64,000 bases of DNA, taken from NCBI GenBank assembly GCA_946406115.1, contig OX291547.1, forward strand, positions 6,205,001 to 6,269,000, in the 5' to 3' direction. Below the pieces are notes generated by a model. The model did no database searches. It was not told the origin of the DNA and worked only from the letters and a program-made list of their open reading frames with translations. Made by a program: the position numbers and the translations under genes. This DNA comes from Apoda limacodes. Lineage: Eukaryota; Arthropoda; Insecta; Lepidoptera; Limacodidae. Below, one piece after another: positions 10,653 to 21,513 of the stretch (the stretch's first letter is position 1; each line of letters starts with the position of its first letter).

Positions 10653-11994
10653 TTAAGGGAGTTTATCATGCATTGTTAAATAGTATTAAGAACTGAAAAA
10701 TCATGTTTGTAATGCAATATTCCCATTAACATTATTGAGAAAATATCGCTACAGTTTTCCAGTAATAATTTAGCATTCGTAACTTTATAAATTCCGTAGT
10801 TTTAGTGTCAATACGAAATATTAAAAAAAAAGAGAATTGCCTTTTTTGCCATAATTTTCAGCATGCGAAAAACATATGTCTGTGCCAAATCATTAGGTAG
10901 TTTTGGCACAGATATATCTATCTGAGCTTTTATAATTTTTTTAAGATATTATATGGGCGTTAAAAAATAATGTTTCAAACTTTCTACATCCAACAGCCTT
11001 AGAGAAACCGACCATGACCGACGGACGGACGTACAAGTTTTATGATTGTTTTATTAATTCCTTTTGAGGTCGATACAGTATTATAATATGGATAAGATTA
11101 AGTATGTCAAAAAATATATTTTAGGCTAAATTATAAGTAAAATTTTATCACATTTTTTTTCATTTATATCCCGGAAACCAACACGCAAATTTTAAGTTTA
11201 ATACAACGACTTGGCAAAAAAACCTGAATAACTTCATTTACTTTGAAGACGAATGACGTCAAAACAAACGTTCTTTCAAGAAAAAGTTTAGGCGTATTGA
11301 GTCATCCACTGTTTTCTCTCTCAAACAAACACGGATGTACGGATCAGCTCATATAATACATTGACGGGTAAAACTTCTAAGTAAAAACGAAGCATCAAAG
11401 CCAAACAATATACACAATGTTGCTAAGCGCCGGGCCACGACCAGTCTACGATTCGATATGGATTTACAGAGCTGGAATTCATCAGAGGACTTGCAAAACT
11501 GACATTTTTAAGGTTCCGTACTTCAAATGGAAAAAAGGACCCCTATAGAGTCACTTTGCTATCCGTCTATCTGTCTGTCAAGACCCTTTTTCTCAGAAAC
11601 GCATGAAGCAAGCTTTTATTGTTTGCTTGTATTGTAAGAACGAACACTTAACATCAGCAAAATAACACGAATTAGCGCGTCTCGTGTTAGGGTTCATCGT
11701 GAGGTGCAACACGACTGCAACAATGTAAATTCAGAATTACAAACTGCGATTAAAGGGTCCGACAATTAACATGTTAAATAGAATCAATTTAAACATTTTA
11801 AAGCGAATGGTGTAGGTAAGTTCACGGCCCTTACTTCCGAAGGGCCGATCGGGAAGAATCCATTACGCTTGCAAAAACCGTAAAGCACCACTCTAAAATC
11901 TTTACGTAAAGAGAGAGAGAGAGCTTTTTTTTCTTTAAGTGTGTTTGTTTATATGTGGAAAAAAATATTTCATATGGACAAAGACTTCATATAA
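10653..11994. other. unassigned sequence with a repeat fragment
   Basis: Positions 11506-11600 (AAGGTTCCGTACTTCAAATG and a CTGTCTGTC block) resemble the GGTTCCGT dispersed repeat seen complete at 27.1-28.6 kb. A (GA)n run lies near 11911-11923. The rest is unassigned AT-rich DNA. Confidence 0.4.
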
Positions 11995-12267
11995 ATACTA
12001 GCAATAGCAGATCCCGCGAAAGTTGTTTCTCTTTTTTAAAACAACTGGCGCGTCACCTATTCTAGGGCTGTGCTATTTCAGAAACCTTCCCCGGCGTGGG
12101 CACAACAACTTGGTGCGCAAGTCCGACTCGCAGTTGACCCTTTTTTCATTTATAAAAACCTTGCCCTAACAATAACAAACACAACCAAAAAATAATTTTC
12201 CAATTTGGTGAGGTCGTTCGCAAGTTCTGGCGCGACCAAGGGAAACAGGGATTCATTTTTATATAGA
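11995..12267 (+). repeat. dispersed lepidopteran repeat (RTE/Helitron-like)
   Basis: Contains landmarks I associate from memory with a common lepidopteran repeat: GCAGATCCCGCGAAAG, CTTCCCCGGCGTGGGCAC, AACCTTGCCCTAACAA and CATTTTTATATAGA at the end. No coding capacity. Whether it is an RTE LINE 3' end or a Helitron-like piece cannot be settled here. Confidence 0.45.
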
Positions 12268-14097
12268 TTTTACCGCGACTTATCAAAGAGTACGGTTATA
12301 AGATACATGACACGTAACAGATTTAAAATGTAATCTTCCTCATACATTAAAGTAGTAATACGGTATTATAATATCGAATCAATCAAATTACAAACAGGTT
12401 TTAATTAATGAGAACGAACCGGCACCATTACAATTATGCGAATTACGCACAGTAAACAATAAGCACGTAACATGAAAAAGAGTTATACATTTCAAAGCTG
12501 ATACCAAACCTCAAATCATTGATGGTGAAGGGAGTGATGATTGAAGTTTAATGCGAAAGAGAGAAAAACTAGTTATTTGTGGTACGTGCGACCATGAGGT
12601 CAGCGCATCGTCTGACATCATCTCCCAAGTTAGTTCGCCATTGTGGTTTCGCGCACAGACGGGCGAAAGCAAGATCGATAATAACCATATCTAGATATAA
12701 AATGTATGAGTATAAGGATGCGAAATAACTAATGGAAAATAAATAGATGAAACGTATTAGCCATATATATTACGATCTCTTCGAAGAAAATTTTTAGACA
12801 TGAAAAACATCTATATTTGGTTTACGGACACTATTTTCGTGCTAGAACTAGCTTTACTGTGTTATTAATTCTATTTTACTTTAATCACTTTTTTTTTAAT
12901 TTTCATCTAATATGAAATAACATATATACAGTTTATTTTCACTATTCTTTAGTTATTACTTAATTCTTAAACAAAGATAAAGAATATGTACCTACAATAA
13001 GGGCGTTCCGTTTGGCGATATTTTAACACTAAGTAGCAGAATTTTTAGCGGTTCGCGTTTCATTAGCTTTTGGTAGCAAATCTAATCTTGACTTTTAGCG
13101 TTTCTTTTGAGCGGTTTTACTACGAAATGTTGCTACCAAAAACCCATGTCCGGAGGTGGTATATTGCGCTACTTTTTGACAGCTGCTAAATGTGAAAGTG
13201 AATCCTTTGAGAAAAATACTTATAACGTTGTGTTTTTTAGAGAAAAGTTTATTTTTGCATTATGAACTATATATCTTTGTTATTATCTAGAAAAAAATCG
13301 AAATAAAATACTTCAACATATACACACACGGAACTGTCAAAAAATGACCCGAAACGCGTTTCGTTTGGACAATAATAGCGCCACTGAAATTATCAGATGG
13401 GCTCAGACGGAACAGGTAGTTGGTGCTAAAATGAGGTGTTAAGACTTAACCATAAATTTTTTAAATTACCACATCCTATCGGAGAACATTAATTTTATTC
13501 GTAATGTTAATATATTCTTATTATTAAGCATTAAAATTATAGTAGAATTAATGGTATCAAACAATAGGTTATATTATGTAAACATTATAATTAAATGTTG
13601 CAAAAATGATGTAAAAGGAAAAAAATACAATTATATTCCCGCTTGGATTGTCGGGAAGTCGGTTTAACAACAGCGGGTTTTCCAGTACACGATTTACAAA
13701 GATAAATAATAGCAAGTGGTTTGACATGTATGCAAGTACATTAAGGGGTTTAGAGAGGTCAGTCAGACTTCCATACATTTTAGTCTGGAATTCCAGAGTG
13801 CGTAATAGCTCGGAGACTCTTCCCGATAAAGTTTCTGGGCCGTGTTTAAAAACTCACTCTTTCAGGGTAGTGTTTCTGGCTATTTAAAAATAAATTTGCT
13901 TTCCTATCGTCGGTGCTGCTCGGGTTAAGTTACGGAACGATCCCCAAAATATGGCCAAAAAAAAAAAACGGTGGGTTTACTTATTAGCGGGTATCCCTAA
14001 TCTTAATAGAAGAGTACAATAAAGGTTGCCTACATTTACCTACCTACTACCTTAAATAATTCGTTATTTTTGTTAATTATGTATGGAATATCGCTTG
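12268..14097. other. unassigned sequence with a possible inverted-repeat element
   Basis: At 13006-13408 a block starts GTTCCGTTTGGCG and ends, in reverse complement, GTTCCGTCTGAGCC, suggesting a roughly 400-bp element with short terminal inverted repeats. I see no target duplication, so this stays tentative. No gene is recognised. Confidence 0.3.
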
Positions 14098-14392
14098 TCT
14101 CACGTAGTTAAATAAAAAAATAAAATTATGTATTTCTGGACATCACATACACCTGTATCTGGTTGCAAACTAAGCAAAGCTTGTGCTATGGATACCAGAC
14201 AACGAACACCAATATTTTAAATACTTTTACATACCTAAATACTTAAATAACTTGAAAACACATACATACCCAGATTCAAGACAAGCACAAAATTTAACGC
14301 ATACCTAAATGTTTGCCCTGTGCTGAAATCGAACCCACGGGCCTCAAGTTTAGCAGGCAGGTCATTGCCCGCTGAGACACGGAGCCGTCTTT
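14098..14392 (-). mobile_element. tRNA-derived SINE
   Basis: On the minus strand the element starts near GACGGCTCCGTGTCTCAGCG (A-box-like) and carries GTGGGTTCGATTTC, a good B box for RNA polymerase III. The body follows, with a GCACAAGCTTTGCTTAGTTT block, and it ends in an A/T-rich tail. The layout, about 295 bp with a tRNA-like head, unrelated body and simple tail, is that of a lepidopteran SINE. It would be transcribed by pol III and mobilised by a LINE. Confidence 0.7.
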
Positions 14393-15230
14393 TTACACAC
14401 ATAAGTAGGAAGTAGTTGATGCATTACTATTGAATCGTTAATACTCTATTGTATTGTACTTGACCGCACCCACTATTCGTAATCACTGAATTTGGCAAAT
14501 TCAATGTCACGGGCATAGATCGAATTACCTGCAATTAGTTGGCTCATTGATTTTTATTACATGATCAATATTGCACGCATTGTGTTAAATGATCCATCAG
14601 TAGGTGCAAAATGTGATATTGCCAAATTGCTGGTAATTCGAGGCACAAATTGTGTATAGAACAATAGAAAATGTAAAGTAGCTAGCTATTTGCTTCCTTT
14701 TTGTAATGGCTTCCGTCCGCGAACTTTGCGTTTGTGCACACATATAAATTTATTAGGTTCCGACTTTATGGATTTTTATACATACAGATATTAGTTTGGG
14801 AATGTGATATCAAATATACATAAGTTTGCTTAAATATTGATACTTTTTCTATTCCATACATTTTACATACGAAACCAATTAACGATGATGACATTACACG
14901 CTAAAAAGTGTTATTTATATAAGCACTTGGTTTTTTGTACTAAAATTGAATTAAATGAAAAACTAGCGAACGATAAACATAAATTACACTTGGTCGAGGT
15001 AATATCTCAACGTAGAAAAATTTATATTAGCATTTAGCAATAAGATTTGAAAATAAAAAAATTCGACTGCAAAAACACTAAGAACTAAAAAGAAATAAAA
15101 AGTCCACCTAAAACAAACTAAATATACAAAATCAGGTTTGTTGTCTCCTCAGTGTCTGTCTATACAAGTACTCCTCTGTATGCAAACGATGTTAAACTAG
15201 CTGTGCCAAGTAATAAATAAATATCACACC

Positions 15231-15957
15231 GGTGTGGTGGCCTAGGGATTTCGATTTTACCTTGCGTCCTGCCTGAGTGGCGAAGGTTCGAGCCCGTCGT
15301 GTACGTGTACTAATAAGTCTTTTTTACAATTTCTCAAGTACATTGTTTATTTACACCACTGCCTTTTCGATAAAGAAACCTGTAACGTCAAAAACTTTTT
15401 AACAAAAAAAAAACCGGCTTCAAAAAAGTGCACTAAAAATAATTACTCATTTCCAAAAATCTGATCTGAATTACAGTTTGATGTTGGTGTCATGAAATAA
15501 AAGTGTGTTATAAATTGTTAGGTACATAGACAACAACTTCAAACTTAAGTAATTATTGTTACCTTTTTAGTGCATCTTTATTAAGCCGGTTGTTTTCTTT
15601 GTTAAGATGTTTTTATTTTTTACTTTTCAGAGACAAATTGCTTTTTTTTCGTACACTAAAAACATCAGTACTCGTTATAAAATTGTATACAATCATCAAC
15701 ATAAAAGGCGTTTTGCCAGTTCCAATTTAACACCATTATTTATTTTTTTACCAAATTTTAAGTTTTAAATTCACTACATTAACATGGGACCACCTAGGAA
15801 GTATACACTTTTAAATAAAAAAAAATTTTGCAAATCCGACTATATAAGATGGAGTTTTGCCCGAACATACATAAAAAAAATATAAACATTCTAATTGAGA
15901 AATTGCCCTCGGTGAGTAGGCCGTGTCCCAACAGCGGGGACGTAGGAGGATGGTAAA
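15231..15957 (+). mobile_element. SINE split by an unclassified repeat
   Basis: The head at 15231-15375 carries an A-box-like TGGTGGCCTAGGG and a B box, GGTTCGAGCCC, followed by the body block CACCACTGCCTTTTCGAT. A SINE tail (TTGCCCTCGGTGAGTAGGCC, then a GGGGACGTAGG block) reappears at 15903-15957. Between them lies the unclassified repeat at 15380-15902. About 80 bp of body are missing at the junction compared with the copy at 7.8-8.0 kb. The head is uninterrupted at CCTGCCTGAGTGG, the site occupied in the 17.2-kb copy. Confidence 0.6.
15380..15902 (+). repeat. unclassified dispersed repeat, copy 1
   Basis: Starts with AACCGGCTTCAAAAAAGTGC. An internal palindrome pairs AAGTGCACTAAAAATAATTA with its partner near 15547-15575. 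The rest contains AATCATCAACATAAAAGGCG and a GGGACCACCTAGGAAGTATA block. Related copies lie at 19.2, 33.6 and 35.1 kb (the last reversed). I know it as a frequent lepidopteran repeat with AACCGACTT ends but cannot assign a class. No protein. Confidence 0.7.
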
Positions 15958-16867
15958 GACACTAAATTTAAAAGGGTCTGAAGAAATATATGGAAAGACA
16001 ATGATACAATATTAGTTTCTGAAACAACAGGTCTACTACAAATGATCTGAGATCACTACCAAATCAGATCAGCTGCAATTTAGTAACAACTCTCGTATCT
16101 AACGCACTGTGCTCTGTGAAATGGAGTATAGTTGTAGATATTAAATGTAATTTAAGAATGAACAATAAAAATATACTACATTGAAAACCGCGAAAAAAGA
16201 AAAGAACTTAAAAATTTAATTGCCAACTCTTTAGGAAATTAACTGCAGAGTGCAAAGGTTCGCAATTTGAAGTGAAGCGAAGTGGCTTTTGAGACAGGCC
16301 GAATGGTGAGTGCGTCCATCAGTACCCCAGCAGGCTTAAAATGAGTGCCTTGGAACGTGATACCCCACTCTATATGCAAATTATGAGTAATTAAGTCGAA
16401 GTTACTTCATATTAATGAAATGTTACATCGTTAAGTAAATAATACAAGTTTTAGGTACAGTTTAAAGACATCACGGGGGACTCTATCTTATTATAAAATG
16501 CGATAATAAGATACATGAATACACTCGCTTTGCATTAAAATGTAAGAAATGACGGAAAATAAAAATCGTTGGACCGTTCGCTGCTGAATACGCAATTTGT
16601 ACCCAACCCTCTACTCTTTTACGTATTCTTTTTGTAAACAAGTTCATAGCTGCTCACATAGGTAACTCTTAACGCCTAATTCCTCTTTAACTTAGGCATT
16701 GAATAAAACACTAAGTAAACCTTTTCATGCCACATAACGTAATAAAATATAGTCCATAATAATATATGGAACACAAGATTAACATGACATGGGTTGTGTT
16801 ACTTATTATTATTTTAATCCAAGATAAAATATCGTCTATTGCAAGATATTATCCATTGCATTCTTTT
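15958..16867. other. unassigned sequence, no gene seen
   Basis: AT-rich, with no recognised element or coding signature. Confidence 0.35.
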
Positions 16868-16995
16868 TAATTAATAATAAAAAAAATTGGACATTACACA
16901 CTGCGCTATCTGGTCCCAATCCCAAATCAAGCAAAGCTCGTGCGATGAATAGCAGGCAACGGATACAAATACATATTAAACTATTTTCTTTCTAG
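16868..16995 (-). mobile_element. SINE fragment (body and tail)
   Basis: Matches the 3' body of the SINE at 14.1-14.4 kb: CTGCGCTATCTGG, AATCAAGCAAAGCTCGTGC and CAGGCAACGGATACAAATA, with an A/T-rich tail at the low-coordinate side. The tRNA-like head is lost or highly diverged. Confidence 0.5.
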
Positions 16996-17282
16996 TGACT
17001 GATTAGAATTCGAACAGAATACCTCTAAAATTGTGATCTCGTATCACGCCATTGCTTGAAGTAGTTGATTTCTATACAAATGTTTATGTGTAATGTTTCT
17101 GATAGGTATTATGGAAATCACTAAAATATTGTTCAAAGGAACTGATATTTTCCTAGTGACATTGAAATACTTCTAAAATTGTAATTTGAAGATATTTCAA
17201 ATCTTGCGAGATATCTTCATTTATGATATTGCATTCCCTAGTGGTGGCCTAGGGATTTCGATTTTACCTTGCGTCCTGCCTG

Positions 17283-18279
17283 GGGGTCGTTCAAAAACCG
17301 ACTGAGTCGAGTAGAGTTATGACTCGAACCGTTCATAAACTAACTGAGTTCCAACCCTAATCCGTTCAAAAACGCGTAGAGTTGTTACCCTAGGGTTGGC
17401 TCAAGTGAACCGTACTCGACGCGGGTTCGTCGGAGTAGGCGGCCATATTTGATTAAAATGGTCAAAGCAATGTTTCCGTATTAAGAAAATTAGTAAATTA
17501 TTTTGTTGTTTGTTTTTGTATTTAAGTATTTTTCTATGACTTTTGTATTTGCAGTTTTTTTTTAGTAATAAAACATTTTTAAGTATTTCCACACCACTAC
17601 TAGAGTTCAGTTTTTTCTTAGAATCTTTAGTGCATAACTATAAATGCCTTAAAATAGTTTTAAAATATTGATTTAAGCCGTAAATTTTAGCTGTTTAGAA
17701 ATACTCCTATTTTCATTTTATTTTTTGTCAACATAAAATCTAAAAATTAAATAAACCGCGATTCAAGTGTTTAGAATGCAAACATAACGTTACAACTACA
17801 AAAAGGTAAACATTGTTAACATACTGATAAATAAATAGTATTATAATATACTTAATAATAATGGTAAGTTTTATTAAAATATATGTATAATCAAAACAAA
17901 AGAATTCACCAAGTTTCCACCTAGCTTATAAAAACTTTATTTTTTATATTTATTTCAAATAAAGTTTTAGACTATTTTTTTGACTTTGAGTGAGAACAAA
18001 CTAATAGTTTCCTTCTTGCTTTTTTGAATTAAGTTTTCATAAACTAGGTGGGAACTTGGTGAATTCTTTTGTTTTGATTATACATATTAGTGTTCCGTTG
18101 GCCTTACAAAGGTATTTCAAATAAAAAAAATGCCCCTACAAGGGCGAAATTCCTAAAAGTGGAAACATTGATTAAAACTTGACAGATGTAACTCGGTTAG
18201 CCGTTCAAAAACTATAGGGTAGAGTTAGGAACCCGATGACGTCATTTTTTACTAAAGTTACTCGTTTTTGAACGCAACC
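17283..18279. mobile_element. terminal-inverted-repeat DNA transposon, PIF/Harbinger-like (tentative)
   Basis: Ends are GGGGTCGTTCAAAAAC and, in reverse complement, GGTTGCGTTCAAAAAC (13 of 16 identical). A CTG is repeated at 17280-17282 and 18280-18282, giving a 3-bp target duplication; 2 or 4 bp (TG, CCTG) cannot be excluded. The uninterrupted SINE at 15.2 kb shows the empty site. The GTTCAAAAAC core recurs as subterminal repeats (about 17330 with one change, about 17363 and about 18202). Short G-rich ends and a 3-bp duplication suit PIF/Harbinger, but the usual target is TWA. No transposase is encoded. Confidence 0.65.
17881..18087. repeat. long palindrome (foldback) inside the DNA element
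   Basis: Arms 17881-17935 and 18033-18087 are 55 bp each and match at 52 positions in reverse complement. Both contain AAAACAAAAGAATTCACC and CACCTAG. The spacer is 97 bp. It may be a nested MITE or an original internal hairpin of the host element; no target duplication is evident. Confidence 0.85.
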
Positions 18280-18341
18280 CTGAGTGGCGAAGGTTCGAGC
18301 CCGGTAAATTGATTATTCACAACACTGCCTTTTCGATAAAA

Positions 18342-19217
18342 TTATTGAAATTAAATTATAAGATTCTACAATAAGTGTGCTTACTTACTTTTAACAACTC
18401 CATCACAGCGTGACAAGCACACGTCGAAGAACAAACACCACGAGTAAAAAAAAAACAATGAAACGAAACATTTTTTTTATGTCGGCCTCATGTTTTATTT
18501 AATACTGTTAGTAAAAAAACAGATAAAAACTAGCAAGACGAGATTGTGCGTAAAGGACCGGCTACAGACCAATTAGATTAGTTGTTTGTCGTCTTTAAAA
18601 AGCATTCTATGTTCAGCTTTTTAATTTGGGGGCTAATTTTTTTTCATTCATTTCATACAGTCAGTCACCGCCTTTAAAAGATCCGACAACGTCGAGACAA
18701 AATGTATGATTGGCTAAACAGCGACTATACATGTATGTGACGACATAGGCCTTAAATACCTTGCCTCTCGATTTCTGTATCTAGACGCCCTAGATGGTTG
18801 ACTGTATGAATTAAATTATTGTTTCGGCTATAACATTAGCACATGTTAGCTTGTATAATAGAAAAAACATTATTTCTGCTGGTTTAGAAAAAAAAGTTGT
18901 AAACTTTGACTTATAGATACCTCCTACATGTATATACAAATATACAAGAAAGACGTAGGTTTGCATAACGTGGCAAAAGTGAGCCTTAACATTTCAAATA
19001 TATATCCTGATCAAGGAAGTATAATACACATACCTATCAATTTTACTCAAGATTTGACATAATGGCAGGAGTATTAATCGCCGATTGTCTGACATTAAAG
19101 ACAATTGATCCCAGGATGATGACATAAACTTCCGGTTCAATCGAATACACTTGGATATTATCAAAAATACGACAATCTTAATTTATAAAGCTATAAACTA
19201 AACTTTAAACTGAAAAA
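18342..19217. other. unassigned sequence with a weak inverted repeat
   Basis: TTCATACAGTCAGTCACC near 18652 and GGTTGACTGTATGAATTAA near 18796 form an inverted pair about 160 bp apart, possibly a tiny MITE. No target duplication was found. Nothing else recognised. Confidence 0.3.
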
Positions 19218-19645
19218 AACAAGTTGGTGTCATGAAAGTGAAGTGTGTTATAAACTGTTAGGTATATAGACACCAACTTTAAACTGTAATTCAATCAGAT
19301 TTTTGGAAGTAAGTAATTATATATACCTTTTAAGTGCATCTTTTAAAAGTCGGTTGTTTTTTTGTCAAAATATTTTTATTTTCTACTTTTGAGTGACGAA
19401 TTGCTTTTTTCGTACACTAAAAACCTCCAAACTAGTAACGAAATTTTATTCAATCATCAACATAAAAGGCGTTGTTTTAAATTCACTACATTAATATGGG
19501 ACCACCTCGGAAGTATACCCTTTTAAATAAAAAAATGAAATTTTGCAAATCCGTCTTTATATGACGGAGTTATCTCCGAAAATACATATAAACAAAAAAG
19601 CTCCGAATTGAGAACCTCCTCCTTTTTTGAAGTCGGTTAAAAACA
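19218..19645 (+). repeat. unclassified dispersed repeat, copy 2
   Basis: Same family as 15380-15902: GTGTGTTATAAACTGTTAGG, TTCGTACACTAAAAAC, AATCATCAACATAAAAGGCG and GGGACCACC followed by GGAAGTATACCC, ending GAGAACCTCCTCC and then TTTTGAAGTCGGTTAAAAAC. The first part is truncated relative to copy 1, while the GTCGGTT end is preserved. Confidence 0.7.
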
Positions 19646-19770
19646 AGAAATGACATCTGAAGTACCATGTCACTATGTATAGTTTTATATAGAGACTACA
19701 GCAGGTGTATCAACTAGTGCCCCACGGCCCGCATGCGGCTCTCTATGCATTGTGCTCCAATTTTAAGATA

Positions 19771-20253
19771 TTTTTTAATATCCTAAGGTGGCAAACAAAC
19801 TTACGACCTGCCTTATGGTACGCGGTCACCGTAGCCTATGGACGCATGCAACAGCAGGTGTATCACTCGTTGCCGACTGTTAAAAAATCTAATAACTTCT
19901 TTCTTGAAGAACCCTATACATCCTTAGAGAAAACCTTGTCAGGGAGCTCATTCCACAACCAAATCTCGAACCGCACTGTACGCGACCATTTCTGTTCTAA
20001 AGTGTGAGAATGAATTCCCTGCCGATGGCGAGCGGTGCGATGGTAGAAAGTAGCCGTGGGCATCATTTTGAGCAATCCCTCAGAACGATTCCCACTGTAC
20101 AAGCGGTAGAATAGACACAGGAAAGCAAAGCCTCTCCTCAGACTTAAGAGCTCGATACGGCAAGTCAGTTTGGGATCTTCGACAATTCGCACAGCCTGTC
20201 GTTGAACAGAGTTAAAAGGGCCAAGATAGTATTCGGTTGCACCAGCCCAGAGA
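19771..20253 (-). mobile_element. 5'-truncated LINE copy (3' end)
   Basis: Minus-strand copy of about 480 bp matching the C-terminal coding region and 3' end of the LINE at 54.1-57.8 kb. It ends upstream at GCACCAGCCCAGAGA. The poly(A) tail is decayed and the sequence has many substitutions and a gap, so this is an old, non-functional copy. Confidence 0.8.
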
Positions 20254-20469
20254 AAAAATAGTCCTTTAAGGGAAAAAGGCTTAAAATATGTCTACTAGGG
20301 GGAACAGTTAAGTTTTCATAAATTCATTTCATATATTTACTCGAAATGGATAGTGATAGTTAAAAGTTTGCAGTAAATATCAAAAGAAGTAAAGGAAAAA
20401 CCCGGCTACGTTATGAGTTTGACATAAAATGACTTAATTACAGTATACGGTATTTCAAGTAGGGAAGAA

Positions 20470-20546
20470 TTAGATATCTAACGCCTCTGGTATTGCAAGT
20501 GTCCATAGGCTACGTACGTAACCTTGTTTAACTCATTCGTGGTATA
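20470..20546 (+). mobile_element. highly diverged LINE 3'-end remnant
   Basis: TTGCAAGTGTCCATAGGCTA and a degraded CTTGTTTAACTCATTCGTGG match the LINE 3' end in plus orientation with deletions. Confidence 0.6.
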
Positions 20547-21360
20547 AATAAAGAAATGACATAAAGTAAATCTGCAAACTCTTCAAACATAATATCAAAA
20601 TAATCTTTTCCAAAAGAAAAAGCTGTAATAAATAAAATTTATTCATAAGAGGATAAACTGACAAAGGTAATGAGAGTGATGGTTAAGAAAGCGTTTCAGG
20701 AAATACGTTGGAGGAATATCCTAAAACTAGCTAAGCCTATTTGAAATAATAAACCTCGTTAAGCCTACTAACTTATTGACATCATTAGTATTTTATTTAT
20801 ATAATTATTATAGTTTGACAACTAATAAATAATCAATTTGGAGAAGGTACTATAGGCACAAAGAGAACGAATTAATGTTAGTGAGTCTAGAATCAAGGGT
20901 CTGGCATGGCGTTTGCGGTTATTTTGCGACTGCGCCGTAAATCCTAAACTATTTTAGGCAACGTGGAATTACTTTAATTTTATACTTTGGTACCTGTAAA
21001 ACCCAATAAATTATTATCCCAGTCCCGGACGGTTATAAAGCATTGCCAGACTGACCTGAATTTATCTTCTATATATAAAAACGAAATAACACTCATTCAG
21101 TTAAAAAAAAATTAATTAAAAGTAGCATTTACATTCCTTCTAAGGTGTAGGTTTCTAATCAGAAACGACAGGGACGGATTATGGGGGTCAAAATATGGTT
21201 AAAAGTTTATGAAAAGTAATGACGTCAAACAATTAATAGAAGAATTTTCTGTTGTAAGTTTTTTACGTCAGTAGCGGATTAAGAGTGTCAAAACTAGGTT
21301 TACAAAATCGTACGTTTACGATGTTGGGGACATAAAATTTGTATAGACAAATAATGTTAT
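20547..21360. other. unassigned sequence
   Basis: No gene seen. A block starting CAGGGACGGATTATGGGG at 21169 recurs at 21542 on the other side of the following LINE remnant, and a weaker CAGTAGCGGATTAAG copy lies near 21271, suggesting a decayed repeat around it. Confidence 0.35.
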
Positions 21361-21513
21361 AAGGACAGTATGGAGTTCTTCAAGAAAGAAGTTATTAGAT
21401 TTCTGAAGGGTCAGCAACGCGCTAGTGATACCCCTGGTGTTGCAAGTGTCCATAGGCTACGGTGACCGCTTACCATTAAGCGGGCCGTAAGCTTGTTTGC
21501 CACCTTAGTGGTA
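21361..21513 (+). mobile_element. 5'-truncated LINE copy (3' end)
   Basis: About 150 bp matching the last codons and 3' end of the LINE in plus orientation (ATGGAGTTCTTCAAGAAAG to GCCACCTTAGTGGTATA). It is followed by an A-rich stretch. A 15-bp perfect inverted repeat, ACAAATAATGTTATA, flanks it at 21347-21361 and 21610-21624. Confidence 0.8.

Larger units (their letters stand above)
17239..18341 (+). mobile_element. SINE head interrupted by a DNA element
   Basis: The two flanks, 17239-17282 and 18280-18341, join into the same head as the SINE at 15231: GTGGCCTAGGGATTTCG, CCTTGCGTCCTGCCTG, then TGAGTGGCGAAGGTTCGAGC and the CACTGCCTTTTCGAT body. The A box lies left and the B box right of a 997-bp insertion, so this copy can no longer function as a pol III unit. 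Confidence 0.8.

Noticed and set aside
13006..13408. Possible MITE with GTTCCGT ends
   Set aside because: Only about 10 bp of inverted ends and no target duplication; mentioned as tentative, not called.
14330..14392. tRNA gene on the minus strand suggested by GTGGGTTCGATTTC
   Set aside because: It is the head of a SINE with body and A/T-rich tail, not a free-standing tRNA.
15231..15300. tRNA gene suggested by A- and B-box-like sequences
   Set aside because: No acceptor or anticodon stems of a real tRNA; the head is followed by a repeated SINE body found elsewhere in the window.
18652..18814. Possible small MITE with TTCATACAGTCA ends
   Set aside because: The inverted pair is short and flanks show no duplication.
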